This document shows positions 26,763-35,264 of a DNA stretch of 64,000 nucleotides, piece by piece. Numbering within the stretch: the first letter of the stretch is position 1; every line of letters begins with the position of its first letter. A program made the position numbers and the translations under genes. The notes beneath the pieces are model-generated. The model saw only the letters and a program-made list of their open reading frames with translations, searched no databases and was not told the origin of the DNA. This DNA comes from Fodinibius salicampi (GTDB lineage: Bacteria > Bacteroidota > Rhodothermia > Balneolales > Balneolaceae): contig NZ_BAABRS010000001.1 of assembly GCF_039545095.1 (NCBI RefSeq), positions 1 through 64,000 of the forward strand. Reading direction: 5' to 3'.

Positions 26763-27263
26763 ATGAAACACCTAAATCTGTGTTTAAAGGAAATTGCTAG
26801 CGACCTTCTCGTTTTTTCCCTTGCCGCTGCACTATTATTGAGCGGGTGCGACACTAGTACAAGCGCAGATGAATCAGAAATCCAGATTGTAGATGCCCTC
26901 ATTGAGCTGGATGGAGCCAGTGAGGAGGCCACTATTGAAGTGGGTAATACGGTAAAATTCTCCGGATTTGCTTTGACCAAATCCGGAGATAGAGTCCCGC
27001 TTGCCGAGCTAGGGGAAAACTGGAGTTGGGAGTGGGAATCGAGCGATACTGCGGTGTTTACCGTCGATGATGAAGGCAATGCTAACGGCCAGGAGGAGGG
27101 AGAGGCATATTGCGTGATCACGTTATATGGTCCGGATGACGGTACCGAAAGTAATTCGATTAAGCAAGAAACCTTATTGACAACAGACTCTAATCCCGGA
27201 CTTCCTGAAATGGCTCGGATATTTGTAGGTCGTGACTCGCTATCTGTGACATTTCTAAACTAA
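26763..27263 (+). CDS. Lipoprotein with Ig-like (BIG2-type) domain
   Basis: The ATG at 26763 is chosen because a good ribosome site (GAGGTG, 26751-26756) lies 6 bases ahead; the frame also opens at 26754. The product (166 residues) has an LLLSGCDTS lipobox near residue 29, then a domain with the EVGNTVKFSGFALTKSGD...WSWESSDTAVFTVDDEGNANG pattern of bacterial Ig-like (BIG2) repeats. It is probably attached to the outer membrane. Role unknown. Confidence 0.65.
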   Translation: MKHLNLCLKEIASDLLVFSLAAALLLSGCDTSTSADESEIQIVDALIELDGASEEATIEVGNTVKFSGFALTKSGDRVPLAELGENWSWEWESSDTAVFTVDDEGNANGQEEGEAYCVITLYGPDDGTESNSIKQETLLTTDSNPGLPEMARIFVGRDSLSVTFLN

Positions 27264-27393
27264 ATGGATTAGAATAGAAACCATCGATAAACAGATGGAG
27301 ACAGTAAAAGCAGGGCAATAGAATGGGAAGGAGTACACATCCAATAGGATAAGAGGAAAACCGATTAAGTAGACGACCCATGTGCAACACCAG

Positions 27394-27494
27394 AGCGGGG
27401 GGATGATACCCACTAAAGGAGTAGTTTTTTCAGTATCCGGTCATTCTGAGGTTTTTACACGTTTGTGGGTATTTCTATTTGATGTCCTCCCGCT
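27394..27494 (+). other. Large intergenic stem-loop and small ORFs
   Basis: The 407-base gap from 27264 contains a two-part stem: 27394-27405 with 27483-27494 (12 pairs, including G-T) and 27406-27413 with 27465-27472 (8 perfect pairs), around a loop of about 50 bases. The same stretch holds a 41-codon frame (27403-27528, beginning MIPTKGVVFSVSGHSEV). A 38-codon open stretch in another frame ends near 27605 with DIWWLVLFKGEG. Whether the signal is RNA structure or a broken gene is unclear. Confidence 0.4.
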
Positions 27495-27560
27495 GAGGAC
27501 TGGAATGGGGCACAAGATTTCGATTTAATGCCTCATGATCTTCGGGCTCCAACGAATTCC

Positions 27561-27590
27561 GGACCGGATATTTGGTGGCTGGTCCTTTTT
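27561..27590 (+). terminator. Probable Rho-independent terminator
   Basis: A 7-bp stem (27561-27567 with 27579-27585, one G-T pair) and an 11-base loop are followed by TTTTT. It would end transcription from the lipoprotein side before the TPR protein gene, about 117 to 146 bases before that gene. Confidence 0.55.
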
Positions 27591-27706
27591 AAAGGTGAGG
27601 GATAAGTTCTTGTCAATACAATATCAATGGTTGAATTGTAAAAGATCATCGGGCTGTAAAAGGTTCATTAATGGATTCAAAACTTACATTACAAAAGATA
27701 AATAAT

Positions 27707-29326
27707 ATGAAAATATCGAAGATAATAAGTTTATGCAGTATTCTGATGTTGCTATTAATTCAGTCTCAGGAGGTAAATGCACAACAGCATAAATATGGGG
27801 AGGTGAATTTTAACGTTGATTGTAATGAGGCCATCCAGGCTGATTTTAATCGTGCCCTGGCTATGCTGCATAACATGATGTATGTATCGGCGCGTAAAGA
27901 TTTCGAAGCAATTGCCGAAGCAGATCCTAGCTGTGCAATGGCACACTGGGGTATAGGCACTACTTTATTTCAGCCTTTGTGGGGTACGCGCCCAAGCCGA
28001 GAGGATCTGAAGCAAGGATGGCAATTTACAAATAAAGCGCAGGAATTGGTGGATTCCGACCGCGAAGAATATCTTATCAAATCAACCGCCGAATTTTTCC
28101 GGGAGCCAGAATCGGCAGAGTTCTGGACCCGTATTCAACGCTGGGCCGATGCCATGGAAACTGCTTACGATGCTTACCCCGATGATCCGGATATTGCGGC
28201 ATTATATGGATTATCGCGACTGGCGATTGCTCAGACTGCTGAGGATAGAGATCCGCTGCATGACGAGGCTGAGGAAGTTCTTCGAGCGATTTATGAACAG
28301 ATACCATCCCATCCCGGGGCTATTCATTATAGTATTCATGCCACGGATGTTGACGGTCGAGCTGAGAATGCTCTGGATATGGTGGAAGCCTATGGCAAAA
28401 TTGCTCCTATGGTTCCTCATGCTCTTCATATGCCAACCCACATTTATGTCCGCCTGGGTGATTGGGATGAGGTCATTAACTGGAACCAAAAATCAGCGGA
28501 GGCAGCGCTCAATCATCCGGTAAATGGAGCTGTTTCGCATCATTATGTACATGCCATAGATTATTTGGCCTATGCTTACTTACAGAGGGGAGAAGACCAT
28601 AAAATAGACCCTCTCATAGAGAATGTTCAGGATAAAGGACAATATCAGGCGTCTACTGTTAGTGCGTTTCATTTTGCAGCATTACCGGCGAGAATAGCTG
28701 TCGAGCGTCGGGATTGGAAAAAGGCTGCTGAACTCCAGCCCCGTACGCCGGAGTATCTGCCCTGGGATGCTTTTTCGTGGGCAGAGGGACTAACATGGTT
28801 CGCTCGGGGACTGGGTGATGTGCATACCGATGATATGGAAGGCGCACGAGAAGCTGAGGAAAAACTGGCAGATCTCAGGGAACAAGCAAAAGCGGCTGGA
28901 GCCAAAGATATGGCTATCTACATCGAAATTGATCGCCGTATACTTGCGGGACAAATAGCACATGTCGGGGATAATGACGATAAAGCTGTGGAGTTGATAA
29001 AATCCGCCGCTGGATTGGAATCTGGTATTGAGAAACATCCAGTATCTCCAGGAGCACTGCTGCCACCCAATGAGGCCCTTGGCGATCTACTTATGGAGTT
29101 AAACCGTCCTGATGAGGCACTTAAAGCTTATCAGGCCTCTGATGCCGTTTGGCCAGAACGCTACAATACGTTGTTGGGCGCTGCACGGGCCGCTCAAAAA
29201 GCTGGAAAAAATGAGGAGGCTCAGAAATATTATGAAAGGCTTTTGGCTAATACGGGTGAGTCAAACCGCAGCAGTATTGCTGAAGCAAAAGAATTTATAG
29301 CTAAAAATAAAATTAATCATAAATGA
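27707..29326 (+). CDS. Exported TPR protein with conserved histidine clusters, paralogue 1
   Basis: The 539-residue product has a signal peptide (MKISKIISLCSILML... to VNA-QQH) when started at 27707; a start at 27671 is possible and adds 12 residues. It has tetratricopeptide-like repeats throughout. Mid-protein it carries PGAIHYSIHA and PHALHMPTHIYVRLGDW, then HHYVHAIDYLAYA. The same His pattern recurs in the 32114 gene. The His clusters suggest a metal or heme site in the periplasm (inference). It is followed after 12 bases by an MddA-type gene, so the two are probably cotranscribed. Confidence 0.72.
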   Translation: MKISKIISLCSILMLLLIQSQEVNAQQHKYGEVNFNVDCNEAIQADFNRALAMLHNMMYVSARKDFEAIAEADPSCAMAHWGIGTTLFQPLWGTRPSREDLKQGWQFTNKAQELVDSDREEYLIKSTAEFFREPESAEFWTRIQRWADAMETAYDAYPDDPDIAALYGLSRLAIAQTAEDRDPLHDEAEEVLRAIYEQIPSHPGAIHYSIHATDVDGRAENALDMVEAYGKIAPMVPHALHMPTHIYVRLGDWDEVINWNQKSAEAALNHPVNGAVSHHYVHAIDYLAYAYLQRGEDHKIDPLIENVQDKGQYQASTVSAFHFAALPARIAVERRDWKKAAELQPRTPEYLPWDAFSWAEGLTWFARGLGDVHTDDMEGAREAEEKLADLREQAKAAGAKDMAIYIEIDRRILAGQIAHVGDNDDKAVELIKSAAGLESGIEKHPVSPGALLPPNEALGDLLMELNRPDEALKAYQASDAVWPERYNTLLGAARAAQKAGKNEEAQKYYERLLANTGESNRSSIAEAKEFIAKNKINHK

Positions 29327-29338
29327 CGAGATGATTTT

Positions 29339-30085
29339 ATGTTTGGACGTATACTTTCTTTCATCTACGGAGTTGTCGACTATATTATCTTTCTGGGTTC
29401 TTTCCTTTACGCAATTGCATTTGTTGGCGATTTCTGGGTACCCAAGACCATTAATGCAGGGTCCGAAGCCGAAATTTTTTGGCAGGGATTGTTAGTTAAT
29501 GCCGGGTTACTAGGCCTGTTCGCCTTTCAACATTCAGTAATGGCTCGTGATGGATTCAAAAAATGGTGGACGAAAATAATACCTAAACCCATTGAGCGAA
29601 GTACGTATGTACTGCTCAGTAGCCTGATTTTAATTCTGCTTTTCTGGCAGTGGCGCACCATGCCGGAGGTAATCTGGAGTGTGGAATCAGGAGTATGGCA
29701 GGTCGTTTTGTTCGGATTTTTTGGGCTGGGATGGGGGTTGGTATTCCTATCTACTTTTATGATCAATCACTTTGATCTTTTTGGGTTGCGTCAGGTGTAC
29801 CTGCATTTAAAGGGTAAAGAGATAACACCTATAGAGTTTAAGGAACCCGGGTTTTACAAATATGTACGGCACCCGCTGATGCTGGGATTCATTATTGCCT
29901 TTTGGGCGACGCCTTATATGACACTCGGTCATCTGGTGTTTTCAATAGCGACGACCGGGTATATTTTTGTCGGTATATGGTTTGAGGAACGTGACTTGAT
30001 TCGTTATCACGGGGAGAAGTATAAAGAATACCGTGAACGCGTGCGAATGCTCATTCCTTTTCCCAAAGAGAATTTAGGAGATTAA
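29339..30085 (+). CDS. mddA: MddA-like membrane methyltransferase (methanethiol S-methyltransferase family), copy 1
   Basis: MddA enzymes methylate methanethiol to dimethyl sulfide with SAM. The 248-residue protein has an N-terminal helix with FLYAIAFVGDFWVPKTI (21-37), FAFQHSVMARDGFKKWWTKIIP (one residue over a helix boundary), IERSTYVLLSS, and the ICMT/NnrU-type C-terminal block FYKYVRHPLMLGFIIAFWATP plus EERDLIRYHGEKY. I recognise the overall pattern from family members annotated as methanethiol S-methyltransferase; enzyme activity is not shown here. A second copy lies at 41088. Confidence 0.75.
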   Translation: MFGRILSFIYGVVDYIIFLGSFLYAIAFVGDFWVPKTINAGSEAEIFWQGLLVNAGLLGLFAFQHSVMARDGFKKWWTKIIPKPIERSTYVLLSSLILILLFWQWRTMPEVIWSVESGVWQVVLFGFFGLGWGLVFLSTFMINHFDLFGLRQVYLHLKGKEITPIEFKEPGFYKYVRHPLMLGFIIAFWATPYMTLGHLVFSIATTGYIFVGIWFEERDLIRYHGEKYKEYRERVRMLIPFPKENLGD

Positions 30086-30124
30086 AAGTTGATCATGTGA
30101 AATGCAGTTGTCAGACAATTCAAA

Positions 30125-30160
30125 TCCGAATTTCCATAAAGAGTTGGTGAAATTTTCGGA
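30125..30160. terminator. Stem-loop between convergent mddA and tetR genes
   Basis: TCCGAA (30125-30130) pairs with TTCGGA (30155-30160), and TTTC (30131-30134) with GAAA (30149-30152) after a two-base bulge. It lies between the two stop codons at 30085 and 30167 and could serve both directions, although no T run follows. Confidence 0.35.
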
Positions 30161-30166
30161 CTGAAA

Positions 30167-30784
30167 CTAGTTACTGCTATCAAATAATAACTGAAGATAA
30201 CTATGGTAATTAGAAAGTTGCTGGGCAATGACTTTATTTTCGTTCAGGGATTGAGACAAAACGAACGATCCTTCGAAAATCACCATCAGCATGTCCGCCA
30301 GGCTTTGAAGGTTCACGTCTTGGCGGGGATGATGCTTCTGTTCGATTTTTTTGAGCTTATCAAGAACCCTCGTCCGCCATAGCAGCATGGATTCCCGTAT
30401 AATTTCCAAAATTTTGTGGTCGAAAAGCTCCGATTGTTGAAGATAGGAGGCAAACAGGCATCCCGGGAAAGGTTCTTCCAGTGATTCAATTTCCTGTTCA
30501 AAAAGTTTTATAAAAATAAGTAATTGTTGTAGTGGGTCGTCACTAAGCCCTTCTGCTTTGACCAGTGTTTGTTCGAGGTGCTCGGCATCCTGGTCTGCAT
30601 AACGTTGTACCAGCTCTTCTCCCAGTTCTGCTTTGCTGGAGAAGTGATGAAAAAAGGCGCCTTTGCTTACACCTGCCTCTTCGATGACATTACTTACTGT
30701 TGTCCCTCCGAATCCTTTATCAAGAATGATCGATTCGGCGGCATTCATGATTTTTGTACGGGTGTTTTCGGGATCTTTGTTCAT
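30167..30784 (-). CDS. TetR/AcrR-family transcriptional regulator
   Basis: The 205-residue protein has the N-terminal TetR HTH: RTKIMNAAESIILDKGFGGTTVSN followed in two helices by VIEEAGVSKGAFFHHFSSKAELGEELV. The C-terminal ligand domain shows no recognised pocket. It is divergent from the methyltransferase gene at 30978, with two operator-like sites in the 193-base gap, so it likely represses that operon and itself. The inducer is unknown. Confidence 0.88.
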   Translation of the reverse strand: MNKDPENTRTKIMNAAESIILDKGFGGTTVSNVIEEAGVSKGAFFHHFSSKAELGEELVQRYADQDAEHLEQTLVKAEGLSDDPLQQLLIFIKLFEQEIESLEEPFPGCLFASYLQQSELFDHKILEIIRESMLLWRTRVLDKLKKIEQKHHPRQDVNLQSLADMLMVIFEGSFVLSQSLNENKVIAQQLSNYHSYLQLLFDSSN

Positions 30785-30798
30785 AATTATTGGTTATA

Positions 30799-30820
30799 AC
30801 ATACTAATCAGTTTGTGTAA
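30799..30820. promoter_or_regulatory. Second, degenerate TetR operator, next to tetR start
   Basis: The left half ACATAC and the inner AGTT fall at the same spacing as in the site at 30935 (14 of 22 positions identical), starting 15 bases before the tetR start codon. It fits autoregulation. The right half is poor. Confidence 0.5.
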
Positions 30821-30908
30821 ATAATGTTTCTTAAGATACTGAACACTTCTAATTAAGTAAAGAGATGTGGTTTATTGATTAAAAAGAAAAGAGTAGACAA
30901 TATATTTC

Positions 30909-30936
30909 TTGACAAAGTAGGTGATATTTTTGTAAC
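30909..30936 (+). promoter_or_regulatory. Promoter of the methyltransferase operon
   Basis: TTGACA at 30909-30914 and TGTAAC at 30931-30936 are separated by 16 bases. The -10 box touches the first base of the TetR operator, so a bound repressor would cover the promoter. Start codon is 42 bases further on. Confidence 0.5.
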
Positions 30937-30956
30937 ATACCGACTAGTTGGTATGT
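30935..30956. promoter_or_regulatory. TetR operator, nearly perfect 22-bp palindrome
   Basis: ACATACC-G-ACTAGT-T-GGTATGT is symmetrical except for one base pair. Such ACATACC...GGTATGT palindromes are typical TetR-family sites. It lies 22 bases before the methyltransferase start and its divergent regulator is adjacent. Confidence 0.8.
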
Positions 30957-30977
30957 AAAATTTAAAAAGAGGAGATT

Positions 30978-32066
30978 ATGTGTAATACAGCAATCACGAT
31001 GCCTCAAACGGCAAGCAGTGAGACGGGATTTGACGAATGGTTTGTAACCGCGTTAAATAGCGGTGCTTTAATGATGATGATTTCAATCGGTCATCGCACC
31101 GGTTTGTTTGATACTATGAGTGAGATGGATTGGACTGATAGTGCAGGGCTGGCAAAACGGGCGGATCTTAATGAGCGATATGTGAGAGAATGGCTGGGTG
31201 CAATGACAACCGGTGGGGTGGTGGAAACAGATAACTCTGATCGTTACAAATTCCCAAAAGAACACGCTCAATTTTTAACGAGAAATACGGAGTTGGATAA
31301 TTTGGCGGTCATGGGCCAATACATCTCAGTGCTCGGAAGTGTGGAAGATGATATCGTCGAATGTTTCCATAATGGCGGGGGCGTACCGTATGAAAAATAT
31401 GATCGTTTTCATGAAGTAATGGCCGAAGACAGTGGAATGACGGTAGTGGATGCGCTTGAAGATCATATCCTGCCGTTGGTTCCCGGGCTTACTGAAAAGC
31501 TTCAACATGGTATATCCGTTCTGGATGTTGGATGCGGCCGCGGACGAGCAATGCTGAAGATGGCCGGGCTGTTCCCGAACAGTACATTCAAAGGCCTGGA
31601 TCTGTCAGAAAAAGCAATAAGATGGGCAAGAGATGAAGCAAAGAAACAAGGTCTGAAAAATGTGGAGTTTGAAGTTCGTGACGCCAGTGACTTTGACCAA
31701 ACAGCTGAACTGGAGGTTTATGATTTCGTGACCACCTTTGATGCTGTTCATGATCAGGCTAACCCGCTGGCAGTGCTCAAAGGGATCAATCGTACCTTAA
31801 AGCCGGATGGTAAGTATCTGATGCAGGATATTTACTCTACCGGACATGTGCATGAAAATATGGATCATCCGTTGGGGCCGGCGCTTTATACGGTTTCGTG
31901 CATGCACTGCATGTCGGTATCACTGGCCCAGGATAGGGAAGGACTCGGTGCTATGTGGGGCCGTGAGAAAGCACAGGAACTACTGCAAAAAGCGGGGTTT
32001 GAAGATATTGATATTCACCAGCTAGATCACGATATCCAGAATGATTACTACGTGATGGAGAAGTAA
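30978..32066 (+). CDS. Class I SAM-dependent methyltransferase with N-terminal winged-helix domain
   Basis: The 362-residue protein has an N-terminal dimerisation/winged-helix part (about 20-100, RADLNERYVREWLGAMTTGG) and a SAM-binding Rossmann domain: VLDVGCGRGRA (182-192), GLDLSEKAI, VTTFDAVHDQ and LKPDGKYLMQD. The C-terminal MHCMSVSLAQDREGLGAMWG resembles the Rv2258c-type family. Substrate is unknown. It has a strong ribosome site (AGAGGAG) and is the first gene behind the TetR-controlled promoter. Confidence 0.82.
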   Translation: MCNTAITMPQTASSETGFDEWFVTALNSGALMMMISIGHRTGLFDTMSEMDWTDSAGLAKRADLNERYVREWLGAMTTGGVVETDNSDRYKFPKEHAQFLTRNTELDNLAVMGQYISVLGSVEDDIVECFHNGGGVPYEKYDRFHEVMAEDSGMTVVDALEDHILPLVPGLTEKLQHGISVLDVGCGRGRAMLKMAGLFPNSTFKGLDLSEKAIRWARDEAKKQGLKNVEFEVRDASDFDQTAELEVYDFVTTFDAVHDQANPLAVLKGINRTLKPDGKYLMQDIYSTGHVHENMDHPLGPALYTVSCMHCMSVSLAQDREGLGAMWGREKAQELLQKAGFEDIDIHQLDHDIQNDYYVMEK

Positions 32067-32113
32067 ATAAGCCTCCGGGAAACAGTAATTGAAATTTAAA
32101 TGGACAATATTCT

Positions 32114-33817
32114 ATGTTTTTGTTTCGAATTAATAAACATATATATCGGACTTGTTTTTATGTAGCTACTCTATCATTTCTGTTAATTGGAATGATTAAT
32201 TTTGCAGCTTGTTCACAACAGCAAACCGAGAGTAAGCATATTACCGAGGGGCAGATAGCGCCACTTCTCGATGGGATGGGTAATCATCATTTTAAGATTT
32301 CTACTAATGACACGCTGGCACAGGATTTCTTTAACCAGGGACTCATCCTTTCCTATGGCTTTAACCATAAAGAGGCGCAACGTACGTTCCGACAAGTAGC
32401 AAAATTAGATTCGGAAAATCCTATGGCCTGGTGGGGGGCGGCGCTGGTGTTAGGACCCAATATCAATGCTGCGATGGCAGAAGATAATATCCCCCGAGCT
32501 TGGGAAGCACTTCAAAAAGCACAAAAATTAAAGGAAAACGGTACACAAAAAGAGCAGGATTATATTGATGCTCTTTCTTATCGATATTCAAAAAATCCGC
32601 CGGAAGATCGCATGCCGTTGGATTCGGCCTATGCCAAAGCTATGGGTGAACTAGCAGGGAAATACCCGGATGATTTGGATGCCAAAACATTGCATGTGGA
32701 AGCGTTGATGGATTTGCATCCTTGGAATTATTGGAAACCAAACGGCGATCCTCACCCATGGACACCGGAAATATTGAATATTTTGGAATCGGTGATAGAC
32801 CGAGATCCTGACCATCCGGGAGCAAATCATCTATATATACATGCTGTTGAAGCGCAAAGGCCTGAGAATGCTTTGTCTAGTGCCAACCGATTGCGGAGCC
32901 TGGTACCAGGTGCGGGTCATTTGGTTCATATGCCATCTCATATATACATACGAACAGGAGACTATCATGAAGGTACTTTGGCCAATGAAAGGGCAGTAAA
33001 AGCAGATAATAAGTATGTGACGCAGTGTCGACAGCAGGGTATTTATCCGTTGGCGTATGTGCCGCATAACTATCACTTCTTGTGGGCAACAGCCACCATG
33101 GAAGGGCGTGGGGAACGTAGTTTGGAAGCCGCAAAAAATACCTCTGAGTTGGTAGACACCAAGACTATGCGTGAACCTGGAATGGGTACTCTGCAGCACT
33201 ATTGGGTAATCCCCTTATATGATCATGTTCGTTTTGCAAGGTGGGATGAAATTCTATCCTATCCCGAACCAGCCGATGATCTTATTTATCCCCGTGGTGT
33301 CTGGCACTATGCGAACGGGATGGCTTATATAGGTAAAGGCGACCTGGATAACGCAGCATCCGAATTAGCCAAATTAAAAACGATTGCTGTTGAAGATACG
33401 CTGCAGGAGGTGACTATTTGGGATATCAATACTACTAAGGAACTGATGCAGATTGCCAGCCGTGTGTTGGAAGGTGAGTTAAAGGCTCAACAGGACAACC
33501 TTGATAAGGCTATTGAGTTGTTGAATGAAGCCGTAAAAATTGAAGATCAACTTAATTACAATGAGCCGCCTGACTGGTTTTTCCCGGTTCGCCATAATTT
33601 GGGATCAATCTTGTTAAAAGCTGATCGACCTGCTGAGGCAGAAGAAGTCTATAGGCAGGATCTCAAGAAATTTCCCGAAAATGGCTGGTCTTTGTATGGA
33701 TTGTGGCAAAGCCTGCAAGCTCAGGGCAAGAAATCAGAAGCTGATGAGATTAAAAAGAAATTTGAGGAAGCGTGGAAGTATGCCGATGTAAAGTTAACCG
33801 AGTCACGTGAATTGTGA
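32114..33817 (+). CDS. TPR lipoprotein with conserved histidine clusters, paralogue 2
   Basis: The 567-residue protein has a hydrophobic leader ending in the lipobox-like NFAACSQ (Cys about 34), then TPR repeats (LSYGFNHKEAQRTFRQVAKLD, near 77-97). The central HLYIHAVEAQRPENALSSA, GHLVHMPSHIYIRTGDY and PHNYHFLW segments match the His clusters of the gene at 27707 in order and spacing. It is in the methyltransferase operon (47 bases after the previous stop). Localisation at the outer or inner membrane is inferred from the lipobox. Function is not known. Confidence 0.72.
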   Translation: MFLFRINKHIYRTCFYVATLSFLLIGMINFAACSQQQTESKHITEGQIAPLLDGMGNHHFKISTNDTLAQDFFNQGLILSYGFNHKEAQRTFRQVAKLDSENPMAWWGAALVLGPNINAAMAEDNIPRAWEALQKAQKLKENGTQKEQDYIDALSYRYSKNPPEDRMPLDSAYAKAMGELAGKYPDDLDAKTLHVEALMDLHPWNYWKPNGDPHPWTPEILNILESVIDRDPDHPGANHLYIHAVEAQRPENALSSANRLRSLVPGAGHLVHMPSHIYIRTGDYHEGTLANERAVKADNKYVTQCRQQGIYPLAYVPHNYHFLWATATMEGRGERSLEAAKNTSELVDTKTMREPGMGTLQHYWVIPLYDHVRFARWDEILSYPEPADDLIYPRGVWHYANGMAYIGKGDLDNAASELAKLKTIAVEDTLQEVTIWDINTTKELMQIASRVLEGELKAQQDNLDKAIELLNEAVKIEDQLNYNEPPDWFFPVRHNLGSILLKADRPAEAEEVYRQDLKKFPENGWSLYGLWQSLQAQGKKSEADEIKKKFEEAWKYADVKLTESREL

Positions 33818-33918
33818 AAGTGGGATGTCGCTATGTAACTTTTTAATATTGTTATTTAAAAAGAGTGCATTTGTAAATGATGTAAATTAACGCAATTTAA
33901 AACCTGGGAAAGCGTATA

Positions 33919-34722
33919 ATGAGTAAGTTAAGTTTAGAAGAACTGAAGAATACAGCTACGTGGTATCAGGAACTGATGGTTCCGGCATTGTTTGAAAAAT
34001 GGCCGGATCAGATTCTGGAAGAGGCAAAAATAAAGTCAGCAGAAAAGCTGCTCGATGTAGCTTGCGGTACTGGAGTCCTGGCGATTGCAGGAGCGGAACG
34101 ATTGGGTGAAAAAGGCTTTACAGCTGGGTTGGATATGAATCCAGGTATGTTGGCTGTAGCTGAAAAACTTGCTCCTGATATAGAATGGCATCAGGGAACT
34201 GCGGAAGATATTCCCTGGGGTGAGGAATCTTTTGACGTTGTAGTCAGCCAGTTCGGCCTGATGTTTTTCGAAGATAAGCAGAAGGCTCTCCGAGAAATGT
34301 TTCGTGTTTTGAAACCCGGCGGGCGACTTGTTATTGCTGTCTTCGATTCTCTCGACAATATTCCGGGATATAAAATAATGGCCAGGATATTTGGTCAGGT
34401 TGTCGGCGAGGAGGTGGAGGAAGCCCTCAGATTCCCTTTTTCTTTGGGAGAGGTCGACGTACTCAAATTCCTTTGTTCTAAGAGTGGTCTTACCGGAGCT
34501 AAAATTAATACCTGTGAAGGGAATGCGAGGTTTCCGGATGTTAGAACCATGGTGCTTGCAGATGTCAAAGGGTGGTTTCCGTTGGCTCGCTTTGTACTTG
34601 ATGAGTATCAGATTGATGAAGTTGTCACCAAGGCCGAATCAGATTTGAAGGAATTTGTCACCACATACGGAGCCGTAGTATTTCCAATGCCGGCACACTT
34701 TGTTACGATTACAAAAAACTAA
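33919..34722 (+). CDS. Class I SAM-dependent methyltransferase (UbiE-like), second in the locus
   Basis: The 267-residue protein carries LLDVACGTGVLA (about 44-55), GLDMNPGML, FDVVVSQFGLMFFEDK and LKPGGRLVIAVFD, the standard SAM-binding pattern. The C-terminal half has LSARRW-type basic residues only in other frames and no further known domain. The 101-base AT-rich gap upstream may hold its own promoter. Substrate not predictable. OsmC follows after 14 bases. Confidence 0.82.
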   Translation: MSKLSLEELKNTATWYQELMVPALFEKWPDQILEEAKIKSAEKLLDVACGTGVLAIAGAERLGEKGFTAGLDMNPGMLAVAEKLAPDIEWHQGTAEDIPWGEESFDVVVSQFGLMFFEDKQKALREMFRVLKPGGRLVIAVFDSLDNIPGYKIMARIFGQVVGEEVEEALRFPFSLGEVDVLKFLCSKSGLTGAKINTCEGNARFPDVRTMVLADVKGWFPLARFVLDEYQIDEVVTKAESDLKEFVTTYGAVVFPMPAHFVTITKN

Positions 34723-34736
34723 ATAAGCATAAAACT

Positions 34737-35264
34737 ATGGCTGATCCAAAAACAATAAAAAAGGCATACGAAAGGAATCGCCGAGCCGTAGAGCTGCGTC
34801 CTCAAAAAGGGAAAAGTACTGCAGTTACCAAGGTCCGATTGTTTGATGGGACAACATGTGAGGTGCAACATAAGCACTGGACATTTAAGGTTGATATCGG
34901 AATCTCTGAAGGCGGCAACGATGCTGGGCCAGGGCCGGGCATAATGGAACGCGGGGCGCTGGGAAGCTGCTTGGCTATTGCCTATTCACAGCACGCTGCT
35001 ATTATGGGGGTGCCAGTCGACAAGATAGAGGTGGATATAGAATCCGATTTTGATGCCCGCGGCATGCTTGCTATTGATGATCGTCCGCCGGGTTTCGAAG
35101 AGCTCAGGTATAAGGTATACATTGAGAGTACGGCCAGTGAGGAAGAGGTACAGAAAGTCATCGACAAAGCGGACAGGCATAGTCCGGTATTGGATGATTT
35201 TAAACGGGCCATCCCGGTTAAGCGCGAAGTAACGATAAAAACCATAAATGAGGAGAGATCATGA
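34737..35264 (+). CDS. OsmC-family protein
   Basis: OsmC/Ohr proteins use two Cys to reduce organic hydroperoxides. In this 175-residue protein the first Cys is in ERGALGSCLAIAYSQHA, but the place of the second Cys reads ADRHSPVLDDF, with Ser instead of Cys. It therefore may lack classical peroxidase chemistry, as in many OsmC-like sulfur/thiol proteins. The gene is between two methyltransferases and its stop overlaps the next start. Confidence 0.82.
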   Translation: MADPKTIKKAYERNRRAVELRPQKGKSTAVTKVRLFDGTTCEVQHKHWTFKVDIGISEGGNDAGPGPGIMERGALGSCLAIAYSQHAAIMGVPVDKIEVDIESDFDARGMLAIDDRPPGFEELRYKVYIESTASEEEVQKVIDKADRHSPVLDDFKRAIPVKREVTIKTINEERS

